The position numbers were made by a program, and so were the translations under genes. From assembly GCA_946811185.2 (NCBI GenBank), contig OX328109.1:682001-746000 (forward strand): 64,000 nucleotides of DNA. Reading direction: 5' to 3'. Below, one piece after another: positions 37,561-49,500 of this stretch. The notes beneath the pieces were generated by a model. It made no database searches. It saw nothing but the letters and a program-made list of their open reading frames with translations, and was not told the DNA's origin. Positions within the stretch are counted from its first letter, which is position 1; each line of letters begins with the position of its first letter. This DNA comes from Hippopus hippopus (Eukaryota > Mollusca > Bivalvia > Cardiida > Cardiidae).

Positions 37561-40500
37561 CTAATAAAAACGAGCACCGTATACAGCTGATAATTATTTG
37601 AAAGTTAATATAGGCTATAAGAAATGACCTGGTAGGGTGGAGCAATGGTAAAGCTCACTGCATTTTAGACTGAGAGAAGAATGGTAATTCGAAAATTATC
37701 GTGAGTAGCTGTATTCCATAAAGCAAATGATCAATAAAGTACTGTGGTTACATAGATTTAAGACGAACAATTCTGAACCAGCTTGAGGCCACTAAAACAA
37801 AAAATAAACTGGTTGACTTACGTCAAAGGTCAGCCACGCCCTGACACGTCAATTCTTACAGCCTATAAATAGTCTTGAGTTTGAAGTAAATACCTTCAGT
37901 AATGAGAGATATAATTAAATGTCAAAATTTTTGCCTTTTTAGAAGGATGGAATAGCAGGATATAGATCGAAATTTTTCATCTCATGAACACCATTGGTAA
38001 TATTTTCAGCCACTCGTACAAATTTTACTGATGATGTCCACGAGATGAAATAAATTTTGATCTTTCACCTAGAAAAAAAATCTATTTCAGGCTTCTGAAC
38101 CCTTTTTTTGTAGGACTTTTGTCAAAATCTATTGTTTTCAATAATTCACTGTGGCGTACCCCCCCTTTTAAAAGTGTCTTTCCAAAAGATCGCTAAAACT
38201 CGGTATTGTTTGGTAAAGGGTTAATTTCATACAAATGATTGATTGTATGGTGTTTAACACCGTTTTCGACATTATTTCAGTTATATTGCAGTGGCCAGTG
38301 CTTTCCTGGAATTTCTTTTTACCAGTACTCTGCACAATATTCTTTCCAAGCCAGTTGCTGCTTTCCCACATAACCATCGTCAAAACAATGGTCAGCAGTG
38401 AAAGAGGAATGAATCCTGTTGCAATGACTATCATCAATCCTCAGTAAAAAATTGGTTGAGCCAGTGATCGAACCAGCGACCCGCTGTTCTCAAGCCCTGT
38501 ACTCTATTGACTGAGCTACCAGGGCTTGGCAACTTCATACAAATCAACATCTCATATACCTAAGTGGGAAGTTGTTCGCTGCATTAGCATCAAAGCCATT
38601 TGCCGGACCGCCGTTGTCGGTGGTAAACACTATAACTGTATTATTGTACATGCCCCTTGCTTTCAGTCTGGCCACGACTGCACCCACCGAGTCATCTAAT
38701 GCCGCTAACATTCCTACAAAAAAAAGATGTGAAACGTTAAACTGTGTTAACCCTTAAAGCGCCTTTCACAACTATAGTTGCCTTTGCGGCCAATGTAGAT
38801 CAAGATCAGACTGCACTAAATGTGCAGTCTGATCTTTGATCTACACTGTCCACAAAAAGCAGTCACAAATTGCAACAACTTGTGTTTGTAAAACAGTCAT
38901 GCCCCCCTACTGCCACACTGATACAAGAAGTGGCACAGTTCATAAACTGATATCAAAAGAATTGATTGGGAAATATCGATGTCATCTTTTTGATTTATAG
39001 CCCACTTCAATTGTTAACTGTGATAATCTGTCAACAGTTTGCATAATTATACACACCGCCATGTGTATACATACAAGATTGTAAACAGTCGCCGATACAC
39101 AGACTGGGTTATCGATTTTCTTCTCGGCACACACGTTCTACTTCCACTTTTTCCCAGTCGACTTCGATGCTTACTACGACCCAGATATACTCGAATAAAA
39201 TGTTGGAGCCACAAGTTGAGCCACATATGATGATTTTTGAGACTTTAATTTTTTTTGAGCAAATGGCTCAAGTGGCGAACGGCAGCGTGGGCCTTGAATC
39301 ATCTGGTGGTCACTGTGACCTTGACCTTTCACAGATTAACCTTAAAATCCATAGGGATCATTTACACTCCAAGATGAATATCTGTACAGAATTTGAAGAA
39401 CCTATGTCAATTCTGTGTCTAGTTATCATCTGGACAAGGTTTGGTCTATATATCATTAAGTTGAAGGCCACTGTGACCTTGACATTTGACCGATTGACCT
39501 CAAAATCAATGGGGATCATCTACACTCCGAGATGCATGTCTGCGCCAAATTTGACAAACCTAGGTCAATTCTGTGTCTTGTTATTATCCGGACAAGGTAA
39601 GGTCTACCGACCGACCGACATGTGCAAAGCAATATACCCCCACTTCGTTGAAGGGGGCATAATTATCTGGGTCTCATTCTAGACTGGAAATGTCAGTTGG
39701 ATTAATTCTGCACTTTACAGGTTTCCATGTTACCAAAGAACAAATTCTAGATGCTTCTAAATTGAAACATTGTGGGCAAAGAGAAAATGCTGGTAACCAG
39801 CATTATTATATTTCCTTTTCCTACAATCATTTCAAAAGCCTTTCCCTTCTGGGTCATCAAAATTCTGAATTGTTAGGTAAAGATTTATAAATGGAATTTA
39901 TGGTATTTCTCCTTTGCTTACTCATTTCAAGTTGTCTTTCCATTGACCACTATTTTTTCCGAAGCATTCTGTATCAAATCTGAAAACAAGAGGCCCACTT
40001 GATTTTATCACTTTACTCTCTTAAAATTTTGACTAATTTAATGATTTATTTGTTTCTATGCTCTTTAATGCCATTTTCAACATTATTTCATTTATATCGC
40101 GTCTGCCACTGCACCTATCTACACTTTCCTGAAATTTCTTTTTACCAGTACTTTGCACAATATTCTTCCTAAGTCACTGACTGCTTTCCAACGTAACCGC
40201 CCCGCTCGGGTGGCTCAGTAGTGAGCGTGTCGGACTCATGACCTGGTGGTTGTGAGTTCGATACCCGGTTGAGGCGAACTTTCTTTCCGGCGTATTTTCG
40301 CCTCTCACCTCTGCTGAAGCATGTGAGAAAAGTAGTCGGTGGCTTTGGAAAGAAAGTTGTGTTAGTACTGGTGTGAGAAAGCCAGGAAACACATGTGCGT
40401 CACCGACCGCCATGATATGACCTTAGCTGTTAAAGTGGCGTTAAACCCCAATACAACCAACCAACAATCCAACGTAACCATCATCAAAACAACAATCAGC

Positions 40501-43500
40501 AGTGACAGAGAAAAGAATTGTATCTTGATGACCATCATCATCCTCGGAGAGAAATTTGCCAAGCAGGGAATTCAAACCAGGGACTCCCTTGTTTCATTTG
40601 TATTTTTGTATTGGAGATTAACTCCATTTTTACAGCCTAGGTCATATCATGGCAGTCAGTGCACCTACGCATGTTTCCTTGATTTCTCACATCAGTTCAG
40701 ACACAACTTTCTTTCCAAGCCACTGTGTACTTTTCTCACATGCATTAGAGGTGAGAGTTGAAAAATCACCAGAAATAAAGTTTGCCTCAACCGGGTATCA
40801 AACTCACACCTACCAGGTCATGAGTCAGATACTTTAACCACTGAGCTACCTGCCCCAGCCCCTGGTTTCAAGTCCTGTACATCATTGACTGAGCTACGGG
40901 GCTTGACAATTGCTTTTAGTATGAATGGCTCTTAATTTTTTTGTCTGGTAAAGAAATAGAGGATTTCTTTTTTTTTTTTTTGGTGAAAGATCAAAATTAA
41001 GTTCGAGTGAACATCATCAGAAACATTTTCACAAGTGGCTGCACCTAATGTGAAAATATTACCAATGATGTTCACAAGATGAAATAAATTTCAACCTTTC
41101 ACCAAAAAAAACAAATATTCAATTTATTTCATTCTTCTAAACCCCCCCCCCTTTTTTTGGGGGGGGGGGGAGGGGGACTTCAATCAAAATCCAGAGCAGT
41201 TGTTTTCAGTAATTCCCTGTGGTGTACCCCCTCCGCATAACAATGTATTACAATATTACATAAAGGGCAAGAAATGTAAGGCAAATTACGTCGTATTTCC
41301 CTCTGGTTGAATGGCATGCACTGTTTACCTTGGTAACTAGTGTGTGGGAATTACTGTTTCAACCTTCAATTAGTTAGAAAATAAAATCAGTATTTTTCAC
41401 TGGTCCCAACCATGAAATATCAAACAATATTCCACCGTTAAGTCTCCATAAACTACCGAAAAGCATGAAATAATTTATAGCTCTTATAAAAAAGGTTTGT
41501 GATATTTTACCTGCAAACAGTCTCCTTTTGTAATTTTTGATATGGAGAAACCTCTGTACATATCTTTCAGGGGCTTGTAAAGGGTCACCATTAACATTGC
41601 CACTGTGGACTGCTTGATGCGGCAGATACAGGAATAATGGCTGAAAAATATACGTAACTCTCTCTTTCCGTACCACAGACGATATCAGAAGCTGTTGTGG
41701 ACAGTGTAGATCAAGATCAGACTGCACAGAAAGTACAGTCTGATCTCTGACCTACACTGTCCACTGCTTTATTCCGTATTATGACTGAACTATCTCTTGA
41801 TCTTGCACTGAAACTGTATTTGTAGCCTTTGAGAAAATGTACTTTATTTATTCAGTAATGAAAAAGTTAACAAAAAATCCTGAATTTTAACCCTTAATCT
41901 AAATAACTTCTATTTCAAAATTTATTTTTTTGGGGGGGAAATATCTCCCTATCAGACAGTGTAGACCCAAGATTCCAAGCAGACCATGTAGATCTCAGAT
42001 ACACATTCTGTGTAGTCTGATCTTGATCTACACGGTCTGCTTAAGGTCATTCAGTCGCGCTTAGCAGCCGAAGTGTTAACCACCAAGAGGAATAAGGCTT
42101 TTGAAAACATTAAGGGAAATGGAAAAAATCCTCGTATGACCATGTAGAAAAAGGTTTGTTGAATACAAAAAAGTTACCAGCTGGTTACCAGCATTTTCTC
42201 CTTTTTCCATGGTGTTTTCTAGCCTTTCAAAGACACATCCTATCATTTGAATCATATTTATTGGCCCAGTGGAAGCCAAAACTAAGCAAAATACAGGTGT
42301 TAAAACACATCTAACGCTTTCCCAAACAACACATTTAAGACTTTCAAATTCAAAACATCCGCAGACAACAGATTCAAAATTGGTACACGTGAGTTTAAGG
42401 TCTCTGATAGGGTAGAAAACATTGTGGAAAATGGAGAAAATGCTGGTTATCAGCATTTTTTTCCCTTTCCCACAATGTTTTAAAGAGCCTTCTTTCTAAG
42501 GGTCTTAAAAACCCAGGATTGTTTGATGAAGGGTTAAATCTAAATTAAACCAAAGTATGGAAATATCAGTGAGGATGACAATCTGTGACTGTACAGTCAG
42601 TCAAAGTGCTAGTCGCTGGCAGAAAATTAATTTTAAAACTTGGTAAAAAGTTGCCAGGTCACTAACTCTATCTTATGTTTACTTTTCACTTCATTTTAAG
42701 ATTCATTTTTCTAAATTTTCATTGGTATTATTGGCCGTAAAAATTGACCTGGCAGGGCGGAGCTATGTAATAGTTTACTGCATTTTAGATTGAGGTAAAA
42801 TAGGTAATTCGGAAATCATCGTGAGTAGCCATATTCTGCAATTAGTTGCTAAATACTGTATTGGAAAATATGAACATAATATATACTGATAGGAGTCATA
42901 TGATGCATGTGTTTACGTAGATTTACAACAAATAATTACAAACTGGTTCGAGGCCACTAAAAATAAAAAATAAACTGGTCAACTTATGCCAATGGCTAGT
43001 CATGCCCTGCTAGGTCAGTAAAATGAAAAAAAACAAGAGCGGCAAATTGTCGCAAGATACGCCCGTCCCACCACCAGTTGTCGAGGGGGTATAATAATCG
43101 TAAAGGGCAGGTAATGCAACAAACATGTTTACCAAAGTCTCAAGTCAATTTGACTTGAGGTGATAAAGTTCCGTTCAGGACAAGTAAGAAATACTGTAAA
43201 AATGAAGATCAAAGTGGAATTACTTAAAATCCGCACTAGGTAGAGTTATGGTTCTTGTGCACTGCACTCCGTAAATTTTCAACAATCATGCATACCAAAT
43301 TTGAAGATGTTCAGACTACAGATGACAAAGTTATATTCCGGACAAGCAGAAAATGCTGTAAAAATGACGATCAAAGGGAAATAACCCAAAGACAGCATGA
43401 GGTACAGTTATGGTTCTTTCGCACTGCACTCCGTATTATTGCAACAAACACAAATACCAAGTTTCAAGTGAATCGGACTGGAGATGACAAAGTTATGCTC

Positions 43501-46500
43501 AGGACAAGCAGAAAATGCTGTAAAAATGATGATCAAATGGAAATAACTCAAAGACAGCACGAGGCAGAGTTATGGTTCTTTTGCACTGCACTCCGTATTA
43601 TTGCAACAAACACAAATGCCAAGTTTAAAGTCAATCAGACTGGAGATGACAGAGTTATGCTCCGGACAAGCAGAAAATGCTGTAAAAATGACGATCAAAG
43701 GGAAATAACTCAAAAACAGCACCAGGTAGAGTTATGGTTCTTTCGCACTGCACTCCGTATTATTGCAAAAAACACAAATGCCAAGTTTCAAGTAAATCGG
43801 ACTGGAGATGACAAAGTCATGCTCCGGACAAGCAGAAAATGCTGTAAAAATGACGATCAAAGGGAAATAACTCAAAGACAGCACCAGGTAGAGTTATGGT
43901 TCTTTTGCACTGCACTCTGTATTATTGCAACAAACACACATACCAAGTTTCAAGTCAATCAGATTGGAGATGACAAAGTTATGCTCCAGACACTCCGTAT
44001 TATTGCAACAAACACAAATACCAAGTTTCAAGTGAATCGGACTGGAGATGACAAAGTTATGCTCAGGACAAGCAGAAAATGCTGTAAAAATGATGATCAA
44101 ACGGAAATAACTCAAAGACAGCACGAGGTAGAGTTATGGTTCTTTCACACTGCACTTCGTATAATTGCAACAAACACACATGCTGAGTTTCAAGTCAATC
44201 GGACTGGAGATGACAAAGTTATGCTCTGGACAAAGAACTGGACGCCGCCCGCTGGGACAGACGGATGCCCGCCCGCCCGTACGCCATGGGTGATCCCATA
44301 ATACGTCCCGTCTTCAACAGGCGTATAAAAATTAGTCAACTTTTGTCAAAGGTTAGCCTTGCCCTGCCAGGTCAATTCTTACAGCCAATAAATCCTTTAG
44401 CAAACAACTCAAAGTTTCTAATGATGCTGTGAAAATAACGCTTTTGAAAACATTGTGGTAAAAGGAGAAAATGCTGGTTACCAGCATTTTCTCCTTTTCT
44501 CATCATGTTTTCTATCCTTCCAGAGACAAATTTCATCACTTCAGCCACATTCAATTTGTTGTCTGCAACAGCTCGGAATTTTGGCCAGTCCAAAACTTCA
44601 TTGTACGGTAATGAGTTGAGTTAATTTTATAAGCAATTTGTACGCAAATAATAAATATCTCACCTCCGATTTGTTATGACTGTCTATAATGCTGAGGGTT
44701 TCTGCGGTGAATAGGTCTGTTGAGTACTGGTTAGTTTCGTTCCATATCAGATCCAAATTTCTTCTCCAGTCCAAACCCCAATAATCCTATAAAGAACATA
44801 GAACGTTTTCTTTGTGTAATCATGTTCTGCAATAAATTTGCAGCAGACGAATTTTAGAACATAAAGGAACATATTAACTCTTTACCAGATGACAATATTT
44901 TAGACGGGTCCAATTTGAAAGCACTTGTAGACGACAAAATTTATAGGGCACAAATGACGGGATTTGTATCAGATAGTCTAGAAAACATTGTGGGAAAAGG
45001 AGAAAATGCTGGTTACCAGCATTTACTCCTTTTCCTACAATGTTTTTAAAAGGCCTACTTCTCAGGGTCGATAAAAGTCGGGATTGTGTGGTAAAGGGTA
45101 AATTCTTTACCAAATGACAAAATTTTGGACTTGTCAAAATTGAAAGCATTTGTAGACGACAACATAAATGTGATTCAACAATCGAAATTTGTATGTGAAA
45201 GGGTGAAAAACATTGTGGGAAAAGGAGAAAATGCTGTTGGTTACCAGCATTTTCTCCTTTTCCCATACTGTTTTCAAATGCCTTCTTTCTCTAGGATCTT
45301 AAAACTCAAGATTAAGTGGTAAAGAGTTAAAGAATTCATGACATTTTTCCATAAAAATTTTGGACATCCTTTATAAGCCCTGATATATAGTAGTTTTCAT
45401 CATTCAATTTACTGTGTTCAATTCCAGAGAAATCTAAAACTTTGAGCATAAAATGAGTCGAATTGTATTTTTTTAGATAGATAAAAATTCTACTAATCTT
45501 TTCCCAAACAATCCCGATTTCTATGTGAAAAAGGCTTTTGAAAATGTTGTGGAGAAAAAACAAAAATTAAAAACAGAACGTGCAGTCTGATCTTTGATCT
45601 ACACTGTCCATTCTTTAATTCTAGATTATAAGTGAACTATCTCTTCATCTTGCAGCAGAAATGTATTTGCAGCCATTAACAAAGTAAAGGTTATTTTTTG
45701 AGTAGCGAAAGAGTTAAACTGTGCCTTTATTTCTGTTGAGTATACCTTCTATTGGATTTTTTTCGCGGGAAGGAAATTTTCGCTGTTTTCGCAAGTGGAT
45801 CATTCCCGTTAAAATTGTATTCATGAAATATTCCATACTATCTGAAAATCCTTCTTTTGATACAAAACGGAGTCCATCAAAGTGGATCCTACTCTCTCCA
45901 GACTTAAACCTCTAGATGCAAAGTGGCTGACAGATCCTTACACAAAGGAAAAGCCCGATATTGTAAAAAAAAGAAAAGAAAGTATGAAAATACTGGTATC
46001 TTGAAAATATGAAAAAAATAGAAACATACCAATGAATTCGTGAAAATAAGAAATGTGAAAAATTGATTTTGACCAAACTCGCCAAAATTTTGGGATGCGA
46101 AAAAAACCCAATATACAGTATATTACATATAGTCAAAAATATCAGGTAGATGTATTCAGCGCATCACAAATATCAACTGAAACAAAGCATTAATATCCTT
46201 TCAACCTACAAACATGCAGTAATATAACAGAATACATGTACAACCCATGACCACATTGTACCTGGTACAATGCATAACAGGCCGAGTCCCAGTAGCTCAG
46301 TTGGTAGCTTACAGGACTTAAGAACATGGGGTTGTCTCATAATTATGGGCCCTAAAATCCATTTAGTCTTACAACTGAAAGAATCTGGAGGTATAATGAT
46401 CCTTTGACGTGCAGAAAATTTACTGACAGCAAAAAGTTTCGGCCCAGGGGGTTGTGGGTTTGATCCCTGGCTCGGCCAATTTCTTTCCAAGGATTGATGA

Positions 46501-49500
46501 TAGTCATCGCCACAAGATTTATTCCTCTCCCGCTGCTGACCATTGTTTTGACTTTAGTTATGTGGGAAAGCGGCCAGTGGCTTGGAAAGAAAATTGTGCT
46601 AAGTACTGGTAAAACAGACTTCATGAAAGCATGGATAGGTGCACTGGCCGCCACGATATAACTGAAATAATGTTGAAAATGGTGTTAAACACCACACAAT
46701 ACAATAACAATGCATCACAGAGACCCATTACACCCCCTTTCTACAAAGGATGGCTCAAATGTTTTTTTTTGGGTGTGTGTGTGTTGGGGGGGGGGCAGTG
46801 TGAGCCAGCCTAGTCTTTGCTCAGTCAAAAACATTCTGTGAGGTTTTTATAAATACTCATCCATGAAAGAAGTGACAGAAAAAACTACGACAAGACATGC
46901 AGAAGGTGGGGCCAAAAGCAAGTGGTTACACATACTGGCACGGCCTCATAAGTGTGATCAAAATAATCTTCACAGCCCTGGTAATAGCCGTAATGCGACT
47001 CAAATCCACGCAAAGTCGGCAAATATTCCTCCGCAAACATGCCCAAATGCCACTGTAAATATAACAAGCAAACCTACAGGTGTTTAACCTGCTACTGCAC
47101 AATGCCGACTTTTCAGGACCCTAGGAAAGAAGCCTTTTGAAAACATTGTGGAAAAAGGAGAAAATGCTGGTAACCAGCATTTTCTCCATTTTCCACAATG
47201 TTTTCAAACATATCGTAGGAAAATTGCGCCATTTGAGCCACATCAAAATTGTCATCTGCAAATGCTTTCAATTCGGACAAGGCTAAATTTTTTGTCTTCT
47301 GGTAAAGAATTAAACCCTTTACCACACAATCCTGTGTTTTAACAACCATGAGAAGGAAAGCTTTTGAAAATATTGAGGGAAAAGGAGAAAATGCTGGTAA
47401 CCAGCATTTTCTCCTTTTCCCACAATGTTTTTTTTTACCTTTAAAAAGACACATTTCACCAATTGAGCTACATTATATTTATCATCTACAAACACTTTCA
47501 ATGTGGACAAGTCTAGTGCCATAGTTTGGAAAAGAGTTTAAAACTCTAAACTAGATGACAAAATTTTAGACTTGGCCAAAATGAAAGCAGTTGCACATGA
47601 CAATTTGAGTTTTTGACCAAAATGGCATAACCTGTCTTCATAAATGGGAAAAAAAAAAAACATTACCTGCATTTTCTCCTTTTCCCACAATTTTCTCAAA
47701 AGCCTTCTTCCCAGTTTTTGGGGTCATTAAAACACTGAACTAAATTGAGAGCATTTACAGTCGACAAATTAAGTGTTGCAAAAATCATTTCTGTTTTTGA
47801 TAGGGTAGAAAACATTGAGGGAAAAGGAGAAAATGCTGGTTACCAGCATTTTCTTCTTTTCTCACAATGTTTTCAAAAGGGTTTGCCCTTAGGCTCATTA
47901 AAACTCGGGATTGTGTGGTAGAGAGTTAAAAGCATGCAACTAAACAGTTACAGTAACTATGCACATTTACTCTTCAGCTCCTGTTACATACCTACAGCAG
48001 AAAACTGTTTGTACGGTGTTACCACCTGGTAATCAGCAAAGTTTCTCCTTTTCCTACAATGTTTTCAAAAGCTTTCTTTCCAAGGGTCCTTAAACCTCAT
48101 GATTATGATTTTGCCCCTTTCACCTATGATTATCTCGTTATCTAGGATCTGACATGAATTAGCTTTGAGATAAAATTTTATTACACAAGTATGGGGGAAA
48201 TGTTATTAAACGAGCGAGCTTAATAAGGTTTTTCTTGACGAGTTAAATAAAATTTTATCTCAAACACCAACTCATATCAGATTCTTTTTATCAAATAATG
48301 ATATTTCAAAAATTATAGATCAGAAGATGCAAAACCATCGATAGATGCACCTGTGGTATTATCCATAAAACCCATTCACTTCCATGAAATACATACAAAA
48401 TGACGTCATAAATCATGTCACACAATTGTGATATCAAATGTGTATAAGATACAAAAATTTTTGATGGCTATATTACACTGAAAACAAGAGAGGTTATGTG
48501 ATAATAAGTAATCTGCTGCATTTTTGTATCAAGAGGTAGAGCGTTTATAAGGGGTTTATGAGATAAGCAATGGAAATGGTTTATGGGATAAATAACAGAA
48601 CTGATTAATGAGATAAACAACATAAATGGTTTATGTGATAAGCAACAGAAACTGCTCTAACTGTACGAGTCTACATTTTCTTACAGGTGAGCACACAGTC
48701 ACATGATCGAAATAATCTCCATGGCCCATAAGATACCCGTAGTGGGATTCAAACCCACGAAAAGTGGGCGTAAACTGATTTGCATAAAATCCTAGGTGCC
48801 ACTGAAAATGAAAAATATTGTCGTAAACATTAATCGTAAGTTTAAAACCCTGTAATCTGGTAAAGAGTTAACTTTTTCTCAAACGACAATTGTTTAGACT
48901 GGTCCAAACTGAATGCATTTGCAGATGACAAAATAAATTTGGCTCAAAAATTGAAATTTGTTCGTAAAAGGGTAGAAAACATTGTGGGAAAAATAGAACA
49001 TGGTGGTAACCAGCATTTAACAAGACAACAACATTTTGAGAAAAGGAGAAAATGCTCGAAAATGCTGGTTACCAGCATTTTCTCCTTTTCCAACAATGTT
49101 TTCAAAAGCTGTAAGGGTTGTTAAAACTCGGGATTGTGTCTTACAGGGTTACCTCTTTACCAAACGACAATTTTTCAAACTTGTCCAAATTGAGAACATT
49201 TGCAGATGACAAACAAATTTTTGCTCAAAAAATATTTCTGTCTTTGAAATAGAAGAAAACATTGTGGGAAAAGGAGAAAATGCTGGTTACAAGCATTTTC
49301 TCCTTTTCCAACCATGTATTCACAAGCCTTCATCATCAAGGTAGCTAAAACTTGGAACTGTACAGTATAGGGTTAATCTCGAATAAACATAGATAAACGT
49401 ACATACCTTTCCAACAATATGGGTTCGATACCCAAGATCCTGAAACCATTGTGGCATGATTTTCTCCGACAACGGGAGACCATAATCTTGCGAGGAGAAA

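Larger units (their letters stand above)
40056..40916 (-). mobile_element. SINE-M copy split by two SINE-R insertions
   Basis: Pieces at 40056-40187, 40480-40586 and 40871-40916. Confidence 0.82.

Noticed and set aside
43255..44301. 348-codon open frame that looks like a repeat protein
   Set aside because: It is a 162-bp tandem repeat read in frame; stops are absent only because 162 is a multiple of three. No start context, no known fold.
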